A stretch of DNA of 46,247 nt from assembly GCA_016874915.1 (NCBI GenBank), contig VGSW01000008.1, positions 1-46,247 of the forward strand, in the 5' to 3' direction. Below the pieces are notes generated by a model. That model saw only the letters and a list, made by a program, of their open reading frames with translations, had not been told where the DNA came from and made no database searches. A program made the position numbers and the translations under genes. The stretch comes from Deltaproteobacteria bacterium (GTDB taxonomy: Bacteria > Desulfobacterota > Desulfobaccia > Desulfobaccales > 0-14-0-80-60-11). Below are positions 38,695 to 46,247 of this stretch, piece after piece (the stretch's first letter is position 1; every line of letters starts with the position of its first letter).

Positions 38695-39036
38695 CTAGCC
38701 CCCTTCCCCTTCCCGGAGAATGGCCTCCACCTGCGCCTTCAACTGCGGCAGTTCATGCTCAACTACCTCCCAGACAACTGGCAGGTCAATCTCAAAATAA
38801 TGATGCACTAGAATGTTGCGCATGCCCACTATCCTGGTCCAGGGGATTTGCGGGTGTTTATCCTTGAAGCCTGAGGATAACGTCCGGGCGGCCTCACCGA
38901 TGACCTGAAGGTGACGAACATGCCATACCTGGATGAGTTCACTGGACTCAAAAGCTTCACGGCCCTGTACGGCATATTTTTCAATCTGTTCGATTGCATC
39001 AAAAATGTCCAGGAGCTTTTCCCGGTCATCCCTCAT
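38695..39036 (-). CDS. hepT: HepT-like HEPN toxin
   Basis: A 113-residue HEPN-domain RNase (DUF86) with R73-x4-H78-x-Y80 (RNILVHHY), the active-site motif of these toxins. It overlaps mntA by 4 bases. In known pairs the MntA partner silences HepT by AMP-transfer onto the tyrosine. Its stop directly precedes the methyltransferase-nuclease start. Confidence 0.9.
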   Translation of the reverse strand: MRDDREKLLDIFDAIEQIEKYAVQGREAFESSELIQVWHVRHLQVIGEAARTLSSGFKDKHPQIPWTRIVGMRNILVHHYFEIDLPVVWEVVEHELPQLKAQVEAILREGEGG

Positions 39037-39323
39037 AATGGCACCGCCTCACTCAATACACGGTCCCGAATCCTGGTTCGCAGGCCCCGCTCGGTTACTA
39101 CGTCCACTCTCCGGCCCAGGAGTTCCTGCAAGTCCATAAGCAGGCCGCCCAAATCCATCAAACTACGACCGACCTCCAACTCCACCAGAACATCCACGTC
39201 GCTTTGCTCATCCGCCTCCCCCCGGGCCACGGAGCCGAACACCCGGACATTGTAAGCCCCGTGCTTGGCGGCAATTTCCAGGATTTCCCGGCGTTTTTCT
39301 TTTAAAAGTTCCTGGACGGCCAT
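39033..39323 (-). CDS. mntA: MntA-like nucleotidyltransferase antitoxin
   Basis: A 96-residue minimal nucleotidyltransferase. Motif G30-S31[11 protein letters not shown]42-V-D44 carries the two metal-binding aspartates. MntA AMPylates HepT, known for the family. The ATG at 39323 lacks a strong ribosome site in the visible upstream, which would favour low antitoxin output. It forms a HepT-MntA system with the next gene. Confidence 0.9.
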   Translation of the reverse strand: MAVQELLKEKRREILEIAAKHGAYNVRVFGSVARGEADEQSDVDVLVELEVGRSLMDLGGLLMDLQELLGRRVDVVTERGLRTRIRDRVLSEAVPL

Positions 39324-39450
39324 AACAGAATCCCTTTTATGGGCGGTTCGCGAACCGCCCCTGCGAGTGATGGGAACTTTTTATTAGGGGTATTTTACCA
39401 CAAATTTCCCGCGGTGATTGGTTTTCCACCGACTCGAATGCCTGGGCTTC

Positions 39451-39489
39451 GAAAGAAACCGAAAACCGAAGACCGGAAACCGAAAACTT
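39451..39489. repeat. AACCGAAAACCGAAGACCGG tandem repeat
   Basis: Five CCGAAAA/CCGAAGA units upstream of the hppA terminator. This is the reverse orientation of the CGGTTTT repeats at 35164, 36867 and 45062. Non-coding here. Confidence 0.75.
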
Positions 39490-39491
39490 AA

Positions 39492-39522
39492 AAAGGCCGG
39501 TCCCCTTGAGGGACCGGCCTTT
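39492..39522 (-). terminator. hppA terminator
   Basis: AAAGGCCGGTCCC (39492-39504), loop CTTGA, exact inverse (39510-39522). On the minus strand the stem is followed by TTTTTAAG. It lies 44 bases after the hppA stop. Confidence 0.9.
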
Positions 39523-39565
39523 GAGTTATCTGCGCTTATCCGCGTTTATCCGCGGTTAACTTACA

Positions 39566-41638
39566 TTACTTCCCAATCAGCAGGGGCACGATCAACAGGG
39601 CCACGATGTTGACCACCTTGATCATGGGGTTCATGGCGGGACCGGCGGTGTCCTTGTAGGGGTCGCCCACGGTGTCGCCGGTGACCGCGGCCTTGTGGGC
39701 GTCGGAGCCCTTGCCGCCATAGAGCCCGTCTTCAATGGCCTTCTTGGCGTTGTCCCAGGCGCCGCCGCCGGAGGTCATGGCAATGGCCAAAAACAGCCCG
39801 GTGACGATGGAGCCGATGAGCATGGCGCCCAGGGCCACGGGACCCAGACCCGGGGTGAAGCCCACGATGATGGGGGAGAGCACCGGGATCAGGGCCGGCA
39901 CCATCATCTGGCGCAGCGCGCCCTTGGTGACGATGTCCACGCAGGTGCCGTATTCGGGCTTGGCGGTGCCTTCCATGATGCCCGGAATCTCCCGGAACTG
40001 GCGCCGCACTTCATCCACCACGCCGCCCGCGGCCCTGCCCACGGCCTCCATGCACAGGGCGCCGAAGTAGTAGGGCAGCAGACCGCCGATGAACAGGCCG
40101 GCCAGGACGCGCGGATCGGAGAGCACGAAGTTGATATTCATGGCTTCGGGGAAAGACCGGGAGTACTCGGCAAAGAGCACCAAGGCGGCCAGACCCGCGG
40201 AGCCGATGGCATAACCCTTGGTCACCGCCTTGGTGGTGTTGCCCACCGCGTCCAGAGGATCGGTGATGTTGCGGATCTCTTCCGGCAACTCCGCCATTTC
40301 GGCGATGCCGCCGGCGTTGTCGGTGATGGGCCCGTAGGAGTCAATGGCCACCACGATCCCGGTCATGGACAGCATGGCCACCGCGGTCAGCGCAATGGCA
40401 TAGAGGCCGGTGCCGGGACTGGCCTGGCCGCCGCCCAACTTGAAGGCCGCCAGAATGGCCAGCACGATGACGATTACCGGGGCGCCGGTGGCCTTCATGG
40501 AGATGGCCAGACCCTGAATGACGTTGGTGCCGTGGCCGGTGGTGGACGCGAAGGCGATGGACTTCACCGGGGCGAAGCTCTTGGAGGTGAAGTACTCGGT
40601 GATGGCCACAATGAGACCGGTCAGGGCCACGCCGATGACCGCCAGCAGGAAGACGTTAAAGGGCGGGATCACAAACCCGGCAGCCCCCGCTTTGGCGGCC
40701 TTGGCGGCCACGCCGGCCATGAATTTATTGGCCAGGGGATAGAAGGCGATGACCGCCAGAACTCCGGCCACGATGAGGCCCTTGTAGAGCGCGCCCATGA
40801 TGTACTGGGATTTGCCCAGGCGCACGAAGTAGGTGCCGATGACCGAGGCGATGATGGATACGCCGCCGATGACCATGGGGAAGATGATGGCCGGGGAGCC
40901 GGCGCCATAGATGGTATAGGCCAGGAGCATGGCGGCCACTACCGTCACCACATAGGTCTCATAGAGGTCCGCGGCCATACCGGCGCAGTCCCCCACATTG
41001 TCGCCCACCTGGTCGGCGATGACCGCGGGGTTCCGGGGGTCGTCCTCGGGGATGCCCGCTTCCACCTTGCCCACCAGGTCGGCGCCCACATCTGCGGCCT
41101 TGGTGTAGATGCCGCCGCCCAACCGGGCGAAGACCGAGACCAGAGAGCAGCCGAAGCCCAGACCGATGAGGGCGTGCATGGCTTCCTTGGGAGCAACCGC
41201 CATGAGAAACTTGTAATAGCCAGCCACGCTGAGCAGGGCCAGGCCCACTACCAGCAGGCCGGTCACCGAGCCGCCCCGGAAAGCCACCTTCAGGGCATGG
41301 GCCATACTGGTGAAAGCCGCCTGGGCGGTGCGCACGTTGGCCCGCACCGACACGTACATGCCCACATATCCGGCTATGGCGGAGCCGCAGGCGCCGATGA
41401 CAAAGCCGATGGCGGTGTATTTGCCCAGGGCGAAGAGCAGCACGAAGATGACCGCGCCCACCATGGCCACGGTCTTGTACTGCCGGTTCAGGAAGGCGTT
41501 GGCCCCTTCCTTCACCGCGTCGGAGATTTCCTGCATCCGCGGGGAGCCGGCGTCCTGTTTCAGGACCCAGGTGGTGGTGAACAGACCATAGGCTACGCCT
41601 ACGGCGCCACAGATTAAAGCGAAAGTCATAATATCCAT
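39566..41638 (-). CDS. hppA: Membrane-bound H+-pyrophosphatase, K+-independent type
   Basis: A 690-residue proton pump of ~16 helices using PPi hydrolysis. The PPi-binding core [20 protein letters not shown] and [16 protein letters not shown] are intact, as is the second acidic set [11 protein letters not shown] and [15 protein letters not shown]. The sequence GNTTKA carries Lys where K+-requiring enzymes have Ala, so this is the K+-independent subtype and probably H+-transporting. AGGAGG precedes the ATG. PPi made in biosynthesis or acetate activation could thus be recovered as a proton gradient, useful in a low-energy anaerobe. Confidence 0.95.
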   Translation of the reverse strand: MDIMTFALICGAVGVAYGLFTTTWVLKQDAGSPRMQEISDAVKEGANAFLNRQYKTVAMVGAVIFVLLFALGKYTAIGFVIGACGSAIAGYVGMYVSVRANVRTAQAAFTSMAHALKVAFRGGSVTGLLVVGLALLSVAGYYKFLMAVAPKEAMHALIGLGFGCSLVSVFARLGGGIYTKAADVGADLVGKVEAGIPEDDPRNPAVIADQVGDNVGDCAGMAADLYETYVVTVVAAMLLAYTIYGAGSPAIIFPMVIGGVSIIASVIGTYFVRLGKSQYIMGALYKGLIVAGVLAVIAFYPLANKFMAGVAAKAAKAGAAGFVIPPFNVFLLAVIGVALTGLIVAITEYFTSKSFAPVKSIAFASTTGHGTNVIQGLAISMKATGAPVIVIVLAILAAFKLGGGQASPGTGLYAIALTAVAMLSMTGIVVAIDSYGPITDNAGGIAEMAELPEEIRNITDPLDAVGNTTKAVTKGYAIGSAGLAALVLFAEYSRSFPEAMNINFVLSDPRVLAGLFIGGLLPYYFGALCMEAVGRAAGGVVDEVRRQFREIPGIMEGTAKPEYGTCVDIVTKGALRQMMVPALIPVLSPIIVGFTPGLGPVALGAMLIGSIVTGLFLAIAMTSGGGAWDNAKKAIEDGLYGGKGSDAHKAAVTGDTVGDPYKDTAGPAMNPMIKVVNIVALLIVPLLIGK

Positions 41639-41767
41639 CCGTCAACCTCCTGATGAGTAATATTTCCTTAATTATTATAAGAAGTTATGCTTACAGCCGG
41701 CGGTGTCCTCATCACCTCCTTTTCTCCGATTAACTCTGGAGCGCATACCTCTGGATTGAATTGCCCA

Positions 41768-41796
41768 TTAATATCCTAGATTGTCAGCCCTGTAAA
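41768..41796 (-). promoter_or_regulatory. Probable hppA promoter (TTTACA-17-TATTAA)
   Basis: On the minus strand TTTACA (41796-41791), 17-base spacer, TATTAA(T) ending 41768. The message leader would be ~120 bases. In it, an AAAGGAGGTGATGAGGA segment (about 41706-41722) looks like a second ribosome site, with only a short frame after it. Confidence 0.6.
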
Positions 41797-41913
41797 GGAA
41801 AATTTTCACAAGTTTAATGGAGATTAATGGAAAATCGATTTCTAATGGTTAATCGGGTGGTTAAGCAGGAAAATAGTGGCGCCGGGCTGCGGCCGGTGAG
41901 ATTAAGGCAAATC

Positions 41914-42594
41914 TTAGCGAGAATGGCCGCCCTCTTCGGATTGGGGGTCGGAAAGGGGGGGAGGAACGGCTTCTGCCAATTTTTTTTGTCCTTCACCCGG
42001 CGGGATCAGGGACTCAGGATGGCAGGGGTCGATGATGGCCACCCCGTGTTTTTCCGCCAGGGTCAGGAGATACTGGTATTCCATGGCTTTTTTCTGCAGC
42101 CGGTAGCGCAGCATCAGACGCAGGGGCAGGTAAAGGAGGGCCAGGGCCAGGAGGCCGATGAGCAGATAAGAGCCGCCCAGACCCAAGGCTTTGACCCCGG
42201 CGGTTAACAGTTCTAAGACCAAGCCGCCCTTAAACAGCAGGACCAGAAAAGCCAGCAAGGCCAGCAGCCCCAGGAAATAGCGGACCCGCCCTCTCCGGTG
42301 CAGGGCCCCCGGGGTATCCTTGGAAGTCTCTCCTTCCCCTCCCATCATTTCGAACCCCTGAACAATGAGGCCGAAGATAAAGACCAGGGCGATGGGGGCG
42401 GTGAAACTGGCCAGCAGGTACTCCTTCCAGGGAAAAGGCACCACCTTGACCGACCCCCCGAAAACGCCTTCGTCAATCTGCCAGATGAGGGTGAAGACCA
42501 GGATGAGCACTTCCACCAGGGCCGCCACCACCAGGAAGCTATTGAAGATATAGCGCTTTTCCAGGGGGTCGTAAAAGTTGAAAAATCTGGACAT
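41914..42594 (-). CDS. Hypothetical four-helix membrane protein
   Basis: A 226-residue protein, not recognised. Hydrophobic segments lie at ~17-38, 62-84, 106-128 and 135-160, then a soluble tail AYQYLLTLAEKHGVAIIDP-like with E, K and P-rich end. A soluble loop GGEGETSKDTPGALHRRG connects helices 2 and 3. The start MSRFFNFYDPLEKRYIF has no signal peptide apart from helix 1. It lies after DUF4824 on the same strand, with a 60-base gap, and may be part of the same membrane cluster. Confidence 0.75.
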   Translation of the reverse strand: MSRFFNFYDPLEKRYIFNSFLVVAALVEVLILVFTLIWQIDEGVFGGSVKVVPFPWKEYLLASFTAPIALVFIFGLIVQGFEMMGGEGETSKDTPGALHRRGRVRYFLGLLALLAFLVLLFKGGLVLELLTAGVKALGLGGSYLLIGLLALALLYLPLRLMLRYRLQKKAMEYQYLLTLAEKHGVAIIDPCHPESLIPPGEGQKKLAEAVPPPLSDPQSEEGGHSR

Positions 42595-42655
42595 GGGGGC
42601 TTGGGGAACCTCTATCCAGGGTTTAAGGGACTGTCTCAGTATATCCCATAACGGC

Positions 42656-43486
42656 TCAGGGGGGCTCCCCCTGGAGACTGATATCCTCCACCCAGGGCTC
42701 GTAGGTTCTGCCGTAACAGATGGTGAACCGGAGGCGCCGGCGCTGTTCGGGGGCCAGCCAGCCGCCCGGGTAATCGGGTTTTCCTTTGTTAGCCTGAAGC
42801 TGGCGTAAAATTTCTGCCAACCGGGTCCTTTGTGGGTCAGACAAATAGATACTATTCACCTGAAGGGAGATGGTTCCCTGGGGATGCGCCCCATGCGCTC
42901 CGCCAGATATCATTCTCGCCACGACGGGAGCGATCATGAGACGGCGGCGGTCAGGATAGCGTTGGCGGAGAACGCCGGGATCATTGCCCACATCGATGGG
43001 AAAGAGACGGGTGTTGCTGACTAAACTGTCTTTCATATCCTTCAGGTAGCTATCGGACTTAATTTCACCCCTTTTCCATTTGTCCTCCAGATCTTCGATC
43101 TTTTCTTCAGTCTCATGTCGCCAGGTCTCATAGGCCCTACCCTCATACTCCAGCACCGCGAAGGTCCGGCGGGGTCTCACCTTGAGGTCATACAGGAAAG
43201 CATCCTTATCCGAGGGCACGCGACAGTCAAAGCCGATGGACTCCAGTTTCGCCGCATCGAACCAGGGGCAACTATGGCTATATTTTAACCTGATGCTGGT
43301 GGGCCTCTTCCTTTCAACCATCTTGGTCCCAGGCTGATATACCCCCCCTTCCATTTCGATTTCTCTGCCGGTGAGCGTTATCCGTTCTTGAGGCACTCCC
43401 CAGCGGTTGTAAGCCACCCGAAAGAATAGAACGGCATTCACCAGGAGCAAAAACAGAATCGCGCCCAGGAATCCATACCGTCTCAT
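42656..43486 (-). CDS. DUF4824 family membrane-anchored protein
   Basis: A 276-residue protein starting at ATG 43486 (the longer frame to 43978 only shadows the neighbour). One N-terminal membrane helix GFLGAILFLLLVNAVLFFRV is followed by AYNRWGVPQERITLTGREIE, the family's hallmark opening. The rest is extracytoplasmic, rich in charged residues, with ERKRPTSIRLKYSH. The ATGA overlap with the DUF2157 gene couples them, a known pairing. Function of the family is not established. Confidence 0.8.
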   Translation of the reverse strand: MRRYGFLGAILFLLLVNAVLFFRVAYNRWGVPQERITLTGREIEMEGGVYQPGTKMVERKRPTSIRLKYSHSCPWFDAAKLESIGFDCRVPSDKDAFLYDLKVRPRRTFAVLEYEGRAYETWRHETEEKIEDLEDKWKRGEIKSDSYLKDMKDSLVSNTRLFPIDVGNDPGVLRQRYPDRRRLMIAPVVARMISGGAHGAHPQGTISLQVNSIYLSDPQRTRLAEILRQLQANKGKPDYPGGWLAPEQRRRLRFTICYGRTYEPWVEDISLQGEPP

Positions 43487-44574
43487 GGCCGGGGCTCCTG
43501 GGTGAGACGGCGGAGCCACTTCAAATAGAACAGGATGAGGAGGGCTGCGGCCCCCAGGATGAGGAAAAAGAGATACGCGGGCAACCAGTCCCACCACCAG
43601 GCGAAAAACCGGGTATAGAGGAAAATGACGAAAAAGACGTTCCCCAGAATCACCACATCCTGGAGGCGGCGGCCTACACCCAACCAAATGACGCCTCCCG
43701 CCACCACAAAACCGGCCACCTGGTAGAAATGCTCCACCCGTTGGTGGGAAAAGGGGAAGTAGCTTAAATGCCCGTAGCTGGCGAGGAAGAGTATGGCCAG
43801 AAAGACCGCCAGCAGGCCCACCACCCGGTAAACCCGGGGGAAGGCGGGATATTTTTGTTGTGGCGCCACCGATAATGCCGCAATGATGAGGCCGGCCAGG
43901 ATAAAATCCTCCGGCCGCTGCCCCAGGGAAAGCCAGTACCCCCCTCGAAAGGCCCCGAAACTCGCCGACAGGTAGCACATGAAGGATATGAGGCCGGCGA
44001 TAAGCAGAAAGCGCAAATTGTAGGTGTAAGCCAGGATGAAGGCGAAGGCTGCCAGCGCCAGAAGTCCGGCGGCCGAAGGCGTCAGGTTAAAGAGCTCCCG
44101 GAACAGATAGAGGTTGAGAGCCAGGCCCGTGAAAGCAAGTAGGCCCAGCATCGGGGCAAAATAGAGAATCCGCTCCCGCCGGGCGGTTAATTCCACCGCT
44201 ACCGTAACCAACAGGGGGGTGGTCATCAAGATGGCCACCCGGACGGGGATGGAGAAGTTCCCCCAGAAGTGGTACATGAAGAAGAACAAGGCCGTGGAGA
44301 AAGCCATCGCGCCCAACAGGGAGACGATGCGCATCCCCAGGGAAAGCTGCTTCTGCACTTTGGTGGTGTCCACCTCGAACTGCCGGGAAAAGGAAGACAG
44401 AAGATGGTCGTGATAAACGCGTAAGGCGCGCCGCTGGTCTTCGGGCAGCACCAGGGCCTGCTCCTGTTCTAGAGCCTCCATCTCTTGCCAGAAGGCCTGG
44501 ATGCGGTCGGCCCGCTGCTGCGCCTCCTGCTGCGGCTGAGGCGCCTGCTCCACGCGTGATTTGTGCTTAACCAT
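43483..44574 (-). CDS. DUF2157-like polytopic membrane protein
   Basis: A 363-residue protein. A cytoplasmic helical N-terminus (residues 1-75, rich in Q, E and A) precedes about ten hydrophobic segments, the layout of DUF2157 proteins. No transport or catalytic motif is visible. It partners with the DUF4824 gene through an ATGA overlap. Possibly concerned with envelope or stress functions; no firm clue exists. Confidence 0.75.
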   Translation of the reverse strand: MVKHKSRVEQAPQPQQEAQQRADRIQAFWQEMEALEQEQALVLPEDQRRALRVYHDHLLSSFSRQFEVDTTKVQKQLSLGMRIVSLLGAMAFSTALFFFMYHFWGNFSIPVRVAILMTTPLLVTVAVELTARRERILYFAPMLGLLAFTGLALNLYLFRELFNLTPSAAGLLALAAFAFILAYTYNLRFLLIAGLISFMCYLSASFGAFRGGYWLSLGQRPEDFILAGLIIAALSVAPQQKYPAFPRVYRVVGLLAVFLAILFLASYGHLSYFPFSHQRVEHFYQVAGFVVAGGVIWLGVGRRLQDVVILGNVFFVIFLYTRFFAWWWDWLPAYLFFLILGAAALLILFYLKWLRRLTQEPRP

Positions 44575-44649
44575 GAGAGGTTGACTGGCCTAAAAGCCTT
44601 TAATGGAGATTTTACCCCTTTCCGCTAAATTTTTTCAAAATAATTTCTA

Positions 44650-45117
<468 letters not shown>

Positions 45118-45153
45118 TTGATAAGGTTTTATTCCCCTTTTCCCCTCTTAACC

Positions 45154-45660
45154 TTATTTACTAGTGTCCACGGGATAACCCGCCTGGTCCCAGGCGTTGA
45201 AGCCCGCCAGAAAAGCCGCCACCTCCGAGAACCCCAAGGACTGGAGCTTTTCCGCCACCTTGAGGCTGGCGTCGCATTGCACCTGGCTGCAGTACACTAC
45301 GATGGGCCGGGTCTTCTCCACGCCCTCCAGACCTCGGGGGCCTTCCATATCCAGCTTCCAGGGGTCAAGGTGGATGGCGCCGGAGATATGGAGTTCGGCA
45401 TACTCTTCGGGCTTGCGAGCATCCACGAAGAGCGCCCCGCCCTGCTGAAAAATCTCATATGTCTGGGCCAGGCTGATGGTCTTCACTCCTTGAAATTTAG
45501 CCTCCCGCCGGGCGGCGCGCTCTTTGTCCAGATAACTCGTGAGTTCTCCCTTAAAAGAGACGCGCACCAGGGTCCAGTGCTGACCCAGGCCGAACAGGAC
45601 GGCCAGACCCAGGATGAACGCGGCCCAGGCCAGATCCCCCCCCACCAGGCGGCGGATCAT
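45154..45660 (-). CDS. Membrane-anchored rhodanese-like sulfurtransferase
   Basis: A 168-residue protein. Residues 9-26 form one membrane helix (GDLAWAAFILGLAVLFGL). A rhodanese domain covers ~58-165: FVDARKPEEYAELHISGAIH, then the active loop V-V-Y-C-S-Q-V-Q-C-D-A-S with the catalytic cysteine first. A second cysteine five residues on may form a protective disulfide. Its ATG overlaps the stop of the next gene upstream by 4 bases. Role: persulfide transfer on the outer side of the membrane, with the MauE-like protein as a possible redox partner. Confidence 0.88.
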   Translation of the reverse strand: MIRRLVGGDLAWAAFILGLAVLFGLGQHWTLVRVSFKGELTSYLDKERAARREAKFQGVKTISLAQTYEIFQQGGALFVDARKPEEYAELHISGAIHLDPWKLDMEGPRGLEGVEKTRPIVVYCSQVQCDASLKVAEKLQSLGFSEVAAFLAGFNAWDQAGYPVDTSK

Positions 45661-46085
45661 CGCGGTTTGGCCTCTCCTGCCGCCGGGGGCCGGGGCGCGG
45701 CGTCAATGTCCACCGCGCTGTAATGCTTCTTGCCCCCGAAAAACATGGAAACCGGGAGAAATCCTTCCTCTTCCTTGGCGTATCCCCCTTCCTTGGTGTG
45801 GTGATAATAACGCCACACCCGGCCCTCCCGGAGGTCCGCCAGAAAAACGTGCTTGCCGTCAGCCACTATCTGGAATCGGGGACCCAGAGCCTGGGGCGCC
45901 GCGGCTTTCAAATCCCCAGGGGCGCCTTTGGTCACTTCCACGCTCACGGGGTGGCCTTTCATGATTTCCGTCACCTGCCGGCTCACCACCCCCTGGAAAT
46001 AAGGACCGTAAACCCAGAAGACGCCGGCCCCCAGGACACCCAGCAAAAATACAAAAATTATGGTCCAGCCGCCACTCCGAGCCAT
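45657..46085 (-). CDS. Hypothetical single-span membrane protein
   Basis: A 142-residue protein from ATG 46085; AGGAGG stands just upstream, while GTG 46091 overlaps it. One N-terminal helix IIFVFLLGVLGAGVFWVYG, then a soluble domain with a QIVADGKHVFLADLREGRVWRYYHHT segment that looks like part of a beta-sheet blade. The end is proline and alanine rich. I do not recognise a family. The 4-base overlap with the rhodanese gene suggests a joint role. Confidence 0.75.
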   Translation of the reverse strand: MARSGGWTIIFVFLLGVLGAGVFWVYGPYFQGVVSRQVTEIMKGHPVSVEVTKGAPGDLKAAAPQALGPRFQIVADGKHVFLADLREGRVWRYYHHTKEGGYAKEEEGFLPVSMFFGGKKHYSAVDIDAAPRPPAAGEAKPR

Positions 46086-46094
46086 GGGCACCTC

Positions 46095-46180
46095 CTTTGG
46101 GATGATTTTTGGGGGAGGGGGTAAGGGCGCCCGCCCTTACCCCCTCCCCCAAACCCCCACTCCCAATCCCTTAAGATTTT
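46095..46180. repeat. GC hairpin repeat at the right edge
   Basis: GGGATGATTTTTGGGGGAGG .. CCTCCCCCAAACCCCC: G-run stem, GTAAGGGCGCCCGCCCTTAC loop stem, C-run, then CCCAATCCCTTAAG tail. Same family as 33806 and 12385. It lies upstream of the minus-strand operon. Confidence 0.75.
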
Positions 46181-46247
46181 TATATTAGATTCTGTTGGTT
46201 TTTCCCCATTGACCCTTTGCGCTGCCGTGGCGCTTTCTTAAAGGTGG

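Noticed and set aside
39695-41617. 640-residue open frame antisense to hppA
   Set aside because: Gly/His/Asp-rich antisense shadow of a conserved pyrophosphatase, without start signal or family.
43487-43978. N-terminal extension of the DUF4824 frame
   Set aside because: Pro/Gly/Arg-rich shadow of the DUF2157 gene. The true start is the ATG at 43486 in ATGA overlap, followed by a membrane helix.

Overview
The window reads as a GC-rich chromosomal segment of a strictly anaerobic bacterium, most likely a member of the Desulfobacterota (Desulfobacca- or Syntrophobacter-like). This is inferred from the combination of a Ni-CO dehydrogenase, a membrane H+-pyrophosphatase, a polyhydroxyalkanoate (PHA) locus, an arsenic locus rich in small thioredoxin-fold proteins, and a probable selenoprotein. 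The species cannot be named from the sequence. GC-rich hairpin repeats, MITE-like elements and short satellite-like repeats are scattered through nearly every intergenic space and in places run into coding sequence.

Region 1 (121-12297, all minus strand) is an arsenic and thiol-redox locus. It starts at arsR, which has a consensus promoter with an overlapping palindrome, and continues with acr3 (carrying an extra zinc-ribbon tail), a universal stress protein, an exported thioredoxin, a CcdA-like thiol-electron membrane carrier and arsM. Two near-identical 213-214 bp MITEs bracket the acr3-to-arsM block. Downstream, a tightly overlapping run of twelve genes encodes a CAC-motif thioredoxin-like protein, a GcvH-like lipoyl carrier, two DGC-family putative metal-binding proteins, a heavy-metal-associated (HMA) domain protein whose first metal-site cysteine codon is an in-frame TGA (probable selenocysteine), an OsmC protein, dihydrolipoamide dehydrogenase (split by a frameshift), lipoyl synthase, a lipoate ligase/octanoyltransferase and three more thioredoxin-like proteins. 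There are no glycine-cleavage P or T proteins and no 2-oxoacid dehydrogenase. The set therefore looks like a complete lipoyl-carrier dithiol relay placed beside arsenic detoxification, which is the most interesting system in the window.

Region 2 (13355-19957) is a PHA locus: thiolase flanked by two paralogous GNAT acetyltransferases, the PhaR regulator with a palindromic site upstream, a phasin with a near-consensus promoter, PHA synthase, a coiled-coil PhaE/phasin-like protein, and an acetoacetyl-CoA reductase-like SDR.

Region 3 (20260-30435) is a 10.2-kb island integrated in the 3' part of a tRNA-Leu(UAA) gene, bounded by perfect 54-bp direct repeats. It carries TPR cargo, a single-chain restriction-modification enzyme, an exported coiled-coil protein, a divergent XRE repressor/excisionase control region, small zinc-finger proteins, a Rep-like HTH protein, a non-coding control region and a tyrosine integrase. 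The layout resembles a phage satellite. A decayed integrase tail just outside the left repeat records an earlier insertion at the same tRNA.

Region 4 (30752-46085) holds an exported formylglycine-enzyme-fold protein, an orphan cooS, lptF, a GT39/ArnT-like glycosyltransferase, a methyltransferase-nuclease fusion next to a HepT/MntA toxin-antitoxin pair, the K+-independent-type H+-pyrophosphatase, and a run of membrane proteins (a four-TM protein, DUF4824, DUF2157, MauE-like, rhodanese, hypothetical).
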